NCBI GenBank assembly: GCA_029721435.1
Contig: CM056577.1
Span: forward strand, 28,984,719-29,048,718
Direction: 5' to 3'
Origin: Gymnothorax reevesii
Taxonomy: Eukaryota > Chordata > Actinopteri > Anguilliformes > Muraenidae
DNA: 64,000 nt
This document shows, piece after piece, positions 45,285 to 55,865 of the stretch. A program made the translations under genes and the position numbers. A model generated the notes under the pieces. The model was not told where the DNA came from. It saw only the letters and a program-made list of their open reading frames with translations, and searched no databases. Numbering within the stretch: position 1 is the first letter of the stretch; each line of letters starts with the position of its first letter.

Positions 45285-45645
45285 AGCCCCACTGTTGCGA
45301 TGGGAAAAGCCGAGCTAACGAATCAGTCTTCTATCTGTAGATTCATTAATTAGACCCTGTTTGTCATGTACCCCTCCCCCTCATTAATCATTGTCTGTGA
45401 TAATCGTCTTTGGGCAGCTTGTTTGCAGTCCTGCTCTATAGGGGCTTCTCGTTAGCATTAGCATCGATAAGTTTCCCTGCCTAATGGGCTATTGCAGTTA
45501 GTAGCATTGTGCGCCTTTCCAGGTTATTCAATGCTAAAGCAGCCCTCCAGTGGAGGTGCTGACCTTTGCCCTTTGACATTTTAAGGGCTAACCCTTGCTC
45601 ATTGACCTTTTCACCCATCCCCCCTACTCTCCCACTTCTCTTGCA
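45285..45645. promoter_or_regulatory. Strong candidate conserved non-coding element
   Basis: Unique block with GATTCATTAATTAGACCC (45341), CTCATTAATCATTGTCTGTG (45381; TCATTAATCA and a Sox-like ATTGT), GATAATCGTC (45400), and two TTAGCATTAGCATC words (45453). The density of homeodomain and Sox words and the absence of frames or repeats suit a vertebrate developmental enhancer. Confidence 0.4.
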
Positions 45646-46129
45646 TTACTGTTTATGTTGCTGATCATCTTTCTCCCTTGGTTAGTGTTGTTTGTCGTAG
45701 TGTCATTAAAGTCTACACTCGTTTTTTAACCAAGGTTTTTGTGTGTGCTGCGCATATAGACACAGTCTATAGTCTGAAGCTTATTGGAGGAAAGAATGGT
45801 AAGGCATATTAAGCAGGGTCTCACACAACTCTTCCTGGAGGTCTGGCATGTGTGCTTCTTTCCAAGCATTTACATTAGTGTTAATTTTCTGACGGCCCTT
45901 TGAACTACACTGGTTCACTCATGTACTTGAATTTTAGGATACTGTCTTTGCAGTCTGTGGCTAGAGCTGGTGCTTAAACTAAAGTAAGATCTACTGTAGA
46001 TATGAATGAGTTAATTCAATAATTATCAGCATTAGCTGGCGCAATATCCTGAAACTAATTTGTCCCTTATACGAAGCCACTTTACTGAGCATGTTTCCTC
46101 TCGGTGGGGTTAAAGTGTGAGACATTATG

Positions 46130-46450
46130 CGATTTCCATCCATCAGTGTCTTCCTCCAGGACCTTGAGTCCGGATTACTCTGGTCATTAAAGTCTCTCTG
46201 GATTTACCGCTAAATTCAGTGTGTTCCCTCATTCCTCGGCCAAGTTTCTAGTTTTATGATCCATTTCTCAGTTTAATTAGCTTAATGAAAATTCCCACCA
46301 TCCACCTGAGCTAGGCTTTTTGTGAGCAGCACAGAAAAACTATCAAAAATTGACTCCCGCTAATGAAATTCCGGCATTAGAGGTGAGATTCCTTCTTTGC
46401 CTTTGTCGATAAAAGTGATTTGAGATCGTAAAACAGATTTAAAGGCGCTA
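46130..46450. promoter_or_regulatory. Candidate conserved non-coding element
   Basis: Contains GTTTAATTAGCTTAATGAAA (46272), TTGACTCCCGCTAATGAAAT (46350) and CTTTGCCTTTGTCGATAAAAG (46395). Unique, no open frame of note. It lies near 45285-45645, forming a cluster. Confidence 0.35.
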
Positions 46451-46947
46451 CATAAATGCAAAACATTATCGCACTCAATAGCCGGTGCGCTATCATGTGT
46501 TATAGCTTTATTTGCATGCCTGTTTGCCAGGAAAATCATCTTGGGAATAAAGTGTCAGACTTGGCATGTCGTCACCACTTTTATTTTCAGTGCCAGCTCT
46601 TAACTCAGGGGTTCAAATCCAGTTTTGGATGCTTTCTTTAGCGTGTCTAATGATGTTTTTAACCTAAATTGTTGATTGCAATGCTGGGGCATCATGTGTC
46701 TGTGTATGAACAGAAGAAAAGATGCAGTGAAGACTGCAAAAGGCCCAGAAGTGTGTGTTGCACAGCTCTTCATGAGTCCTTGTTTTTTTGTGTGTGTGTG
46801 TTAAAGAAATGGAGTTTATGTATGGTTAGCGTTGATAGCCACATGTGCTTTATTGTGTGAAGATAATGACTGAGGTCCTGTCTGTTTTTGTGGTCAATCC
46901 ATCCATCCATCGATCAATTATTTAACCCAGTGAGTTAATAATATCAG
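46451..46947. other. Intergenic
   Basis: A short (ATCC)n run at 46899-46911; no gene recognised. Confidence 0.35.
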
Positions 46948-47138
46948 TCTAAGTGCGGCGCGTACCATAAAGGCTGTGTCCTTCTCGCAGCAACCTGGGT
47001 TCGATTCCGGCTCAGGTCATTTGCTGCATGTCTTCCCCCATTCTTCTCCCCAACCTTCCTGTCTCTCTACACTGTATTACTGTCAAATAAAGGAAACATT
47101 CCCCATAAAAAAATCTTTAAAAAAAAAAAAAAATTTAA
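46948..47138 (+). mobile_element. tRNA-derived SINE with A-rich tail
   Basis: A degenerate tRNA-like head is followed by the B box CTGGGTTCGATTCCGGCTC (46996), the family body 'catttgctgcatgtcttccc', 'cctgtctctctacactgtat', 'tgtcaaataaagg', and an A-run ending ~47133. The layout (tRNA head, short body, AATAAAGG and poly-A) is that of a common fish SINE. The A box is poorly preserved, so it is unlikely to be transcribed. Confidence 0.75.
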
Positions 47139-47203
47139 CCCAGTAATTAACGGATAGCCTATCCCAGCATTCAGAAACTGATTGGCAGGGATACTCCTTA
47201 GAC

Positions 47204-47325
47204 CAGGAATCTTCAAATCTGGCTCTCGAATCAAAAATCGTCCTTGGTTGTCTTTCCTTTTGGGTAATTACCTGAGCAAATAGCACTGCTGATTGGCCAG
47301 ACTGGCTTCACACCTGACTCTCCTA
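47204..47325 (-). mobile_element. hAT-type MITE fragment
   Basis: The sequence from CAGGAATCTTCAAATCTGG (47204) to CACACCTGACTCTCC is the reverse complement of the right two-thirds of the MITE at 34247-34430 (shared 'tctggccaatcag' and 'agatttga' words). The other end is missing. Confidence 0.7.
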
Positions 47326-48004
47326 TGAGGTTGTATTCTAGTGATGTCATTGGCCAAATTCCATAAAGTATTTGCCAAGTTTTCTTCTCTACTTTGTGGT
47401 TCTTTCATAGTAAAAACTGATCATTTTTGCTGTTCAAGGGATCATCAGCGACCTTCTTCATGATGAAACTTCAATTATTAGTTCGAACCACGGTCACGAA
47501 ACATAAAAAAACTACGGCTGTGGAAAGTTACTATAATTGGAGAGATATTGTTTCTGATGTAGAATCACACTTTTGTATGTTAGCCTGTTTTCTAATATAA
47601 TGTGTGTTTACTCATCGCGCAAGAGAACTAATGGGAGGTCGGACCAGTGCCATGGACCCATTGGTGGCTACCTAGCTAGCTATCTGCTGCATATTTTGGG
47701 ATCAGTTCTTTGCTTGGTGTCACGAAAAGTAAGCTGGTCCGTATTTGAAACTGCACAATGCTTAAATGAAGTCAGAAGCTGTTCGGATAAAGGCTATTGG
47801 AAATAATTTATTGCGTGTATTTGCTGTTGCAGTTACAATGCATAGCATAGTTTTCCAATGTTACGGGGGCATAGGGAAGAAAAATCGTGGCGCGCTGTGC
47901 ATTGTGGGAAAGTACATATGATGTCCATGACATCCGAGAATACAACCCATAAAGAGAAGGTAGAAAGCCAACAGTTCTCTGCCCTTGAGGACCAAAATTA
48001 TAGA
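47326..48004. other. Intergenic
   Basis: Possible old DNA-transposon debris (GTGCATTGTGGGAAA at 47897 is frequent in fish repeats). No gene recognised. Confidence 0.35.
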
Positions 48005-48170
48005 AACAGGGCTGTGGACAGTTCGCCAATCCATTGCAGGGCACTCACAATTCCCTCACTCATACTAGTTTCTGATTATCCTATCATCCATGTCTTTGGA
48101 CAGTGGGCAGAAGCCAGCATCACACTGACAATCCATGCAAACACAAGACAGCGTAGAAACACAAGAGCAT
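48005..48170 (-). mobile_element. tRNA-derived SINE-like repeat, old reversed copy
   Basis: On the plus strand it reads 'cgccaatccattgcagggca', then 'ctcactcatac', 'catgtctttggacagtggg', 'atccatgcaaacacaagaca', which is the reverse complement of the body of the copy at 48281-48622. Head and tail are not preserved. Confidence 0.65.
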
Positions 48171-48231
48171 GGAAAAACATGCACATCTAATGTGCCCCCA
48201 GCATTGTGTTGCTGATTTGTGTGACGTACAA

Positions 48232-48260
48232 AGATTATATATATTATATATATATATTTT
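48232..48260. repeat. (AT)n microsatellite
   Basis: About 29 bp of AT/TA repeats directly before the TIR element at 48262. Confidence 0.7.
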
Positions 48261-48261
48261 G

Positions 48262-49433
48262 AAAGGAATGGTTCACTCAAGGTTAGCATTGCTGCCTCAC
48301 AGCAAGAAGGTCGTGGGTTCGAATCCGGCCTGGGGCCTTTCTGTGTGGAGTTTGCATGTTCTCCCCGTGTTGCGTGGGTTTTCGCCGGTTACTCCGGTTT
48401 CCTCCCACAGTCCAAAGACATGCGTATCAGGCTAATTGGAGACACCAAATTGCCCATAGGTATGAGTGTGAGAGTGAATGGTCTGTGAATGGTGTGTGCG
48501 CCCTGCGATGGATTGGCAAGCTGTTCAGGGTGGGTCCCTGCCTTTGCCCGTAGTCAGCTGGGATAGGCTCCAGCTCGCCCCGCGATCCTAGTGAGGAATA
48601 AGCAGGTATAGAAAATGGATGGATGGTTCACTCAAAAATGAAAATTCAGTCATTATCTACTCAGGCTGATGCCACTCGAAATGCTGATGAAGTTTATTCT
48701 GTAAAATGTGGTGGCATTTTGGCAAAATTCCACAGTAACCTTCTCCAAAACAGTTGTAGTCGATGGGGACTCTGGTTTTAAGACTTTTTCAGTGTCCAGA
48801 AAACAGCAAAAAATTACCTTAAAATTTGTCCATTCCTACCCAGCAGCATCATCAAAATTTACTTAAAGCCAGAGGATTTTATTGTGATTTGAGAAGACCA
48901 GTATTGCACCATTATTTGGAACAAATTTTCACATCACCCCTTGCTTTCAAATTTAATGATGCGCATGACAAAGCTTCGCACTACGCTTAGGAAGAATTAC
49001 CACACTTCCCTATTTAGACTGCAGTGGAATAATTAAGTGCTTGAATTTTTGCGGAGCAGAGCGTAAATTAGCCTTAAAACCTCAGCTGGGTTTAGGCACA
49101 TCATTAAATTTTAAAGTAGCAGCTGATGCGAAGATTTGTGCTGAATAATGGTGTATTTCTGGTTTTATCTCATCACAGTGCGATCATTTGGCTTCAAAAT
49201 ATTTGGTTTATGCAGCTGGGGCTGTATAGACTGCTGTTAACTTCATGATTAGCTGTTTGTCTTATAGCAGAGTCCCCATAGCCTGAAGTTGGTGTCGAGG
49301 AGGCTGCTGTGGAATTCATCTGGAATACTCCAACTGTGTTTTATAGATTAAGAAATTTCTTCCGTATTTAAACTGGCTTTGGGGTTCATAGAAAATGTCT
49401 GAATTTTCATTTTTGGGTGAACTGTTCCCAGAA
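48262..49433. mobile_element. Old TIR element split by a SINE insertion
   Basis: Left end AGGAATGGTTCACTCAA resumes after the SINE as 'ggttcactcaaaaatgaaaa' (48626). The right end, 'gaattttcatttttgggtga' (49402), is its inverted counterpart. The GGTTCACCCAAAAATGAAAATTC-type end is a widespread fish non-autonomous repeat. Without the inserted SINE the element would be ~0.8 kb. The interior has no transposase frame. Confidence 0.8.
48268..48635 (+). mobile_element. tRNA-derived SINE-like repeat with perfect 13-bp target duplication
   Basis: The repeat itself is 48281-48622. It has the head words 'gttagcattgctgcctcaca', B box GTGGGTTCGAATCCGGCC (48313), body 'catgttctccccgtgt', 'ggtttcctcccacagtccaa', 'ctgcgatggattggcaagct', 'gctgggataggctccagc', and a tail GAAAATGGATGG. 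ATGGTTCACTCAA stands on both sides (48268-48280 and 48623-48635), so it arrived by target-primed insertion into the TIR element. It lacks a clean A box. Confidence 0.9.
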
Positions 49434-49834
49434 GTCTAAATATACCTATATACTCAAATACTTTAATACTCAAGTATAAAATACCTATTGAGATTGTCTT
49501 TTTGTTTTTTATTTTTTGCAGAATTGTTGCGGGGCATTTGCATTATCTCAACTGGTTCAATACTAGTTGAAGCAATGCGACCCTTTATTAGATAAAGGTC
49601 TACTGGCACGTTTAAATTATTATTTAATTATCATCAGTGGGGTCTGTTTCCTGTACTCATGGAGACTCCTTATGCAGTAGGCCCAGAATTTCATTCTGCA
49701 CCCAGAGTCATGAGTGTAAAGGTTTTTCCTTGTTCTTGTGATATATTAAAAGATTGAGGCCGCTAGCAGCTATGCTCAAATACGCATCACTGTGTAATTA
49801 AACTGAGGTCTAATCTTTTCACTGCTCCCTACAG
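49434..49834. other. Intergenic
   Basis: No gene recognised; ends in the acceptor-like TTTCACTGCTCCCTACAG (49817-49834). Confidence 0.4.
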
Positions 49835-49918
49835 AGAGCCATGAGCACCGTGGAGGCGGAGCTGGACCACATGATACCATGACGACACGTCTGCAGGTCC
49901 TGCGCTGCCGACTGCTGT
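49835..49918 (+). CDS. Candidate isolated exon (weak)
   Basis: A good acceptor TTTCACTGCTCCCTACAG precedes 84 bp of GC-rich sequence and a consensus donor GTAAGT follows (49919). One frame is open throughout (third position of the exon) and includes an internal ATG in a fair Kozak context (ACCATGACG, 49878) giving MTTRLQVLRCRLL. Another frame gives MSTVEAELDHMIP then a stop. The splice signals are the best in the window, but no protein is recognised and no partner exon was found. It may be a real exon of a gene whose intron fills the window, a 5'-UTR exon, or chance. Confidence 0.3.
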
Positions 49919-50081
49919 GTAAGTCTCCTGGCAACATGATCAGCCAATCACCTCAGCTCAGTCATACTCTGAGGGGGGGGGAAAAGTCCCTGATACAGTA
50001 CAAGCTCTTTTCACTGGGAAGGAATCCAAAACGCTCATTGTATTGATTGTTCCCTCAGCTGTCGACACATTCTCTGTAGTG

Positions 50082-50276
50082 CAGTGTCTCCGGCCCTGTT
50101 CCTAGAGAGCTATCATCCTGAAAGTTTTCTCTCTAACTGACACACACCTCATTTCCCCATACCCATTAGAGATTTATGATGAGCTGCTAATTAGCTAAAT
50201 AAGGTGTGCTTAATTAGGGTTGGAGTCAAAAATCTACAGGATAGTATCTCTCCGAGAGCAGGGTTGGATAACTCTG
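50082..50276. mobile_element. hAT-type palindromic MITE
   Basis: The left end CAGTGTCTCCGGCCCTGTTC and the reverse complement of the right end (CAGAGTTATCCAACCCTGCT) match through 'CCCTG.TC..GAGAG.TA..ATCCTG'; the arms extend ~60 bp. The flanks CTGTAGTG and CTGTTGTA agree at 6 of 8 bases, an aged 8-bp target duplication. The family is abundant in fish. Confidence 0.85.
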
Positions 50277-51960
50277 CTGTTGTATGTAATGGAATCATCT
50301 TGTACAACTTGTAAAAGGTGCTTGTTAGTATACAAATGGAGCATTTTCACCCTCCACTTTTGGCTAATGGTTGAGACAAACAGCTGGCTGCTTAATTGTA
50401 AATGGTGTGTGTAGCTGTCCCATCTATTGGCGGTTTGGTTAAAACACAAATTCACAGCTAACATGCTGTGAATAATTTAAAATAAATACTTGGGCAATTA
50501 TAATGTCCATCTCTGACTGGACATTATATTGCCACACCAGATTCACAGTCCCAAATTTAGTAAATAACTTGAACACTGGGAATACTGATCAAAAAGCAGA
50601 CATCTGGCAGCCCTGTTGCACTCACTCGGTGTGTGATTGATGCTGTCAGAGCACAAGTAGGAGCTTTTCTTTATCATGTTGTGTTTTACCCTCTGACTGG
50701 TCAAACTGAAAAGGTTGAGCCCTTGCATCTTTCGAACGGTGTGTTATGGAGTTGACTCTCTTGTGCTTCAAAAAATTATAGATGTGCAAGAAGAGGACTG
50801 CTCAATCCTATTCTGGAAAATCCATTGTCTAGTTTGTTTTCCCTGCAACTCTGACAAAGCACAGCTCCAATTAGCGGCTCAATCAGATCTCTGGCTGTTG
50901 AATGAGACATGCTTTGTTTTGGTTGAAATTATAAATTGAAAGACGCGTTGGGCTCAAACTGGTTGTTACTCAACATGAGTTTGCAGATTTTCACCGACAA
51001 GCAAGCTTAGTTTGCTCTTATTCTGCTAAGCCATTTTCAGAGTCCTGTCTTGAGTGTGGAATTCCTGTTTAGGAAATTGCATTCCATCATTTTTCCCTGT
51101 AAACAATTCTCAGACGCCACACCTATCCTTGCCCTATCATCTCTCAGTGTTAGCTGCCACGACAACCCAGCCGTGCAGCTTTGAGGCAGCTCTAATCAGA
51201 GAAATGCATCGGGCACCCCTGCAAACCGGAAGGTAATGTCCCAGCTGCTTGATGGATGCTCTTCTGTGCTACTCTCAGAGGGAAGATCTGAGACCCGCCC
51301 ATTATACCCCCAGACAGGAAGTACACAGTGTACCCCATAGCCTCCTGGGAAAGGATGGGCAAGACTCTGAACCCACACACTGGCATCTGGTCGCCCCAAG
51401 TCAGGGCCCACTTGGAGTGTGTTTGTCCACACCAGACACAGCTGTTTGGTTTTCAGCCATTTTAGTGGGGTTTGGTTTTTTTTTCCCCCATTTTCATTGA
51501 ACTCCGTTAGAGCCAGACTGTTTTTAAGCAAACACTGGGCATAAGGAGCCTGAGTGGGAAGTGAAGGAATTTCAAGATGGCCACCCAATCAGGCAACTCA
51601 TTTTTGGAACTTAGCGGCTCTGTGACTGAGTTACCCATGGGATATATTTTGTTATTTATTCACCTAGAACCAAAGAGGAAACTTGTAGCCTTTGGTTTGT
51701 CTGCATTTCACTGCACAGTTTCATAACAGATGTGCCTAGCACTTTCACCATAAATATCTTTGAGGGATAAGTTCCAGTGCTTGAAGTTTTACTGGTCCTT
51801 TGTTATTTTTACGATTCATGTGTGTTTGGGTTTTTTTTTTTTTTCAATCAAGTTTGATCACACCAGTACAGGGATAATGAACAGGCAGAAACCCAGAAGG
51901 ATTCAAACCCACTGCCCTCGGTCAGGTTGTTATTGAACTGCTCTAAAAATAGCATAGCTG
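50277..51960. other. Intergenic
   Basis: Mostly unique AT-rich DNA. A 130-codon minus frame (51196-51588) overlaps open frames on both strands and has no domain. Confidence 0.35.
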
Positions 51961-51974
51961 GCACATGAGAACCT

Positions 51975-52165
51975 CCACAACCCTCCTGGCAGTCTGATCT
52001 CTGCTGCGAGTGCCATTTTCATTCTGCGAGTGTCATGAAAGGAAGTCATAAACCTGCTGGAGAGAAGTGGAAATGCAGAAAGAGAAAGGTTTCCAATAAA
52101 GATGTTACTCCTCATTATTCAGGGTTATTTTCTCACCAGGACACGGTGTCAACAAGACATACATG
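51975..52165. promoter_or_regulatory. Candidate conserved non-coding element
   Basis: Unique block with GTGCCATTTTCATTCTGC (52009) and GTTACTCCTCATTATTCAGG (52104). Short frames on both strands overlap. Inference from composition only. Confidence 0.25.
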
Positions 52166-52224
52166 TAATCAAGCTGTGAAGCCAGTGAGTTCATCAAACA
52201 GATGTATTAAATGGAAATTCATTC

Positions 52225-52410
52225 TGTGAATCCACTTTCAGAGTAGCCATGCAGTCTTCCCACTGAATGAAGACAACTCTCCACAGGCACGCAAATGAAC
52301 ATCACCGATTCAAAGTCACGCCTCAGAAATCTCAGCGGGAGCTTGTGCTGCCATCGATCGGCATTTAAGGCAGCCGGAGATTCAAACGCATTAAGATTCT
52401 GACTCATGTT
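52225..52410. promoter_or_regulatory. Candidate conserved non-coding element
   Basis: Unique balanced block with CACGCAAATGAACATCACCG (52287; octamer-like ATGCAAAT neighbour) and CCATCGATCGGCATTTAAGG (52351). No gene is supported. Confidence 0.3.
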
Positions 52411-53386
52411 GTACCTCCTTGTAGGACATTGTGATGCTGTAGGACATGGGGATCATTAGACCTGTACATTTAGGTTGGTGGCATCATTAAGGGAGCACCG
52501 AGGAGGAAGGTGTGAGATATAAATTATTCATTCAGAATCTCTGCAGCAACAGTGTTAATGTTTGTGTCATTGACCTGAAAAGCACTCCTGCGCCACTGTC
52601 CTCCCTCTTTAAAGACAAAAAGAAATCTAAATTCTCTCCCTCCGCAATTGAGTGAATTTTGAATATTCATGCAATAAAGTATATCTTGAAAAAACAAACA
52701 AGTAAAATGGGAAAAATTTTGTGTATTTTCACAAAAAAAAGATTTTCCATTCCCCTCTGGAAACAACTGTATATTACTATGAGATCAGTTTACCAGTGGC
52801 AGTGAAGCCAAAATTGGAACCAACTGTGACTGTGGGATTCATTTATTGATTTGCTTCCAACCACCAAAAAAAGTGAAAAGTGTCTGACCTAACAAGTAAT
52901 TTAATCTTATAATGAGACTAATCATCTTTGCCAGTGCAAGTGGAAATTATTGGTTAATTTTAAGTTACCATGTGTTGGACAAGTGAAATTGTCTTATGCC
53001 ATGGATAAATCAAGAAATGAGACAGAATAACCTCACAACAGAATTTTTGTTTTAATGAGAAAAGAAAGTGATAGAAATACATATTTTAAGTTGAAATAAA
53101 ACATTTTAATGTTTTGCAAGATTTATTTTTGTTTGCAGTGCACATACAATATCAATCAAATCGGCTCCTTTTGCCTAAAAAATTCCTATGAAAGATCTTT
53201 TCTTCTCAGATATGCATTATATTGCAGTAGATTGTGCTGCTCTAACTTCATTTTAAGGATTCAGTATCAAACGCACCTGCTACTCTGGGCAAGTTGCTAA
53301 ATCTTCCGCATCCTACAGTACCTCACGTTTCTGGCATTATTGTCTGTCGAGCTTGGGCACAAAGGGAATTAGTTTCAGGCTATTGC
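52411..53386. other. AT-rich intergenic DNA
   Basis: No gene or repeat recognised. Confidence 0.35.
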
Positions 53387-53388
53387 GA

Positions 53389-53425
<37 letters not shown>

Positions 53426-53650
53426 AGCATATGTGTGTATGTGTGTGTGTGTGTGTGTGGGCATATGTGTGTATGTGTCTGTGCCTGTGTCTGTGTGTGT
53501 GTGTGTGTGCGTGTGGGCGTATTTGTGTGTGTGTGTGTGTGTGTGTGTGAGCATGTGTGTGTGTGTGGGCATATGTGTGTATGTGTCTGTGTGTGTGTGT
53601 GTTGGCATATGTGTGTGTGTGTGTGTGTGTGTGTTTGTGTGTTTGGGTGT
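53387..53650. repeat. GT-rich low-complexity tract
   Basis: About 260 bp of (GT)n interrupted by GAGCATATG, GGGCATATGTG and GTCTGTGCC words. The Cys/Val and His/Thr frames on both strands (53294-53764) come from it and are not genes. The interruptions recur at intervals, so it grew partly by duplication of larger units. Confidence 0.9.
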
Positions 53651-53842
53651 TGAACACAATGCCATCCACTGTTTGATGACGTTTGTTTTATGGGGGTGGT
53701 AACTGGTGCATAGCAACAGGTATGAAGAGTACAGGAACGCTAATGTGAAGCCATTTAACCACACGCCAAAACACCGCCATTAAATTGATGATATCCTTCA
53801 AGGCTGCCACTTTGGGTCAGTGATTGTGCAATGAGTGGATAT

Positions 53843-54319
53843 CTTTATTTTTTGAACCTTTATTTGAACAAAAAAGTCTCGATGAGATTGCAATCTCTTC
53901 TTCTAGGGAGCCCTGAGAGTTAAGGGGGAGAGGGAGAGGAAAAATTGCACAGCCAATTAGATCAGGGGATGATTAGGTGGCAGGTTAGAAAAGCCAGGTT
54001 GGGACTTTAGCCATGACACCGGGGAACCCCCTACTCTTGTCTAAGAGTGTCATAGGATCTTTCATGACCACATTGAGTCAGGACCTTGGTTTAAAGTCAC
54101 ATCTGAAAGACTGTGTCTCCTTCAGTACAGTGTCCCCATCACCGCTCTGGGGATTATTCTACCAGAGGGAAGATCACAACCTACTGACCCACCCACACCT
54201 CTTCCAGCACCAACTTGGTTTTCCAAGATGATCTCCCATCCAAGTACTAATCAAGCCCACACCTGCTTATCTTCAGCCATGCAGCTGGAGCAGATTGAGT
54301 AGTGGTATGGCTGCTGTCC
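53843..54319 (-). mobile_element. 5S-rRNA-derived SINE (SINE3 type)
   Basis: The head on the minus strand (54319 down to ~54222) reads 'gcagccataccac', then 'agataagcaggtgtgggctt', 'gattagtacttgggagat' after allowing for a TGGAT word, i.e. a degenerate 5S rRNA with its internal promoter region. The body runs to 53860, where 'gattgcaatctcatcgagac' and AATAAAGGTTC then an A-rich end give the usual tail. Length ~475 bp fits the family. Confidence 0.85.
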
Positions 54320-54430
54320 ATTGTTCTTCTAATCAAACCACACATCCTCCTCCTGTAATGTGGAAGTGCTGTTGAAATTCTTAGGGTTAGGAAGCAAAAA
54401 CTTCTGGCGGATGTTCCTTCCATCTTGAAC
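54320..54430. other. Short unique spacer
   Basis: No feature recognised. Confidence 0.3.
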
Positions 54431-55320
54431 TCAGCGCGCCTGTCTCATTTGAATATGGGAGTTTGTGGGAGAAAAATATGGAAAGCAAAATGTAGGCTTG
54501 CGGGGCATGTTATCAGTCAGCTTGTGTCATTTTGTTTTCTCCGCCTCCTCATCAGCTGATATATGGTAAGCATTCTGGCACAAAATGGCTGCTGTGCATC
54601 ACCCAGGTGGTTGAGACGAGTTTCCCCCTGATCCTTTTCAGTGGTTATGCGTCGCGACTGTCTGCGGGGGTGAAAAAGCATTATGTGAATGCAGTGATGT
54701 AAGTGCGGCGATCTGTCATATGTAGGACGCGCCGTATGAGCGGCCGAGGGGATCCCACTTCAGGCATCCCGCTAACAGATGCTCGACAGAGCTCATGCTG
54801 ATGGAAACCCCCTATTCAGAAAAAACGAACGGCGGTCACGTTTCTCTGCCGTTACATTCGACTGGTATGATACAGGAACGGAGTGTAGGTGGACGACACG
54901 GCAAGTGTGATTTGTAGGAGGTGTCGGCGTAAAACTGTGAAACATATTCAGCCCTCTGCGTGGGGCGGCCGATGCGTCCCGCAGTCCGCAGCTTCTGCCG
55001 GCTGTGATAACGAGAATAAATGAAGGATGTGTAACTTAATAAATTATTTACCCTATAAGCGCACAATTTTTTTTAACCACTGACATCTCTCTCTTTCTCG
55101 CCCACCTGGGTTTGATAATGAATGTAAATTGAGCTGATGTCGTTCTTTGCGGCCATGGTTAATTTCCTCCTTGTTTATTCTCATTCAGTTACCCCAAATG
55201 AAACCGGTGTCCGTGACAGGACATCGAGTGAAATGAGGAAATTGCTTGCTCTGTTTCCGAATTTGCTACCCACGATTTTTCACTGCCTCCTTTGAGAAAT
55301 TAGAACACCATCTTATTACC
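54431..55320. promoter_or_regulatory. CpG-rich unique block, candidate regulatory region
   Basis: Between 54640 and 55015 CpG dinucleotides are frequent (for example GTTATGCGTCGCGACTG at 54644, GCGTGGGGCGGCCGATGCGT at 54958). The part at 55100-55190 has CACCTGGGTTTGATAATGAA (E box) and TGTTTATTCTCATTC. No frame with a domain. It may be a promoter-like island or an enhancer cluster; no transcription start signal is clear. Confidence 0.3.
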
Positions 55321-55330
55321 TAGGTTGGTA

Positions 55331-55487
55331 TTATGGAAGGGATAATGCCCAACGAGGTGTCCATTATCAGAAATGAATGGATGACGCGGAGGCGTGAACC
55401 GTCCAACACAAAGCGGAGGACAGTCGCTTCCGCGAAGTCCATTCATTTCTGATAATGGGCACCTCGAAGCGCATTATAAAGGAATAA
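55331..55487. repeat. Inverted-repeat (foldback) element
   Basis: The arms 55331-55381 and 55438-55487 pair through 'cattatcagaaatgaatgga' and its inverse, and outward through GATAATGC..(A)ACGAGGTG with few mismatches. The loop holds a GCGGAGG...CCTCCGC-like purine/pyrimidine pair. Fits the end of a fish DNA transposon that continues to the right. Confidence 0.75.
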
Positions 55488-55865
55488 GTCCCGAGAAGCA
55501 GTGGGTTACAGTGATTTTATAACGGTGGAGGGGCGCTCTAAGGCACGACGCACAGCGGAGCTAGTTAGCAAAGTAGCTAGCAACACAAAAGTGATATTGA
55601 ACTCTGTAATGCAATAGCTAGCTAGGTAGATGGCCAACTGGTTAGCGGGTTAAAAGGCTAAACTTCGCTAACACTGAAATAGCGAGCTAAAAGTCTTGAA
55701 ACAAACGTAACCTAACGAGTCAGTTGAGCGCAGAGTAGTTTGTTGCGCGCAGGGATATTTGGTGCTCCGGCTTGCCACAGTGGGTCACAGTAATTTTATA
55801 CCGCATGGAACACGGCTCAGCCAATCACATTTAAGGATGGGAAGCACCCGTTTTATAATCCCGCT
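55488..55865. repeat. Probable DNA-transposon interior
   Basis: The words 'gtgggttacagtgattttat' (55501) and 'gtgggtcacagtaattttat' (55780) are near-identical direct repeats ~280 bp apart, and GTTAGC/CTAGC words recur between them. No gene. Probably one repeat complex with the flanking foldback and MITE. Confidence 0.5.

Noticed and set aside
48930..49300. Enhancer-like block
   Set aside because: It lies inside the TIR element 48262-49433, so its unusual composition can be explained as repeat interior.
51196..51588. 130-codon minus frame overlapping plus frames
   Set aside because: Open on both strands with no motif; no evidence for a gene.
53294..53764. Frames of 100-129 codons on both strands
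   Set aside because: Translation of the GT-rich tract.
54222..54319. A 5S rRNA gene
   Set aside because: The match is degenerate and continues into a SINE body with a LINE-like tail.
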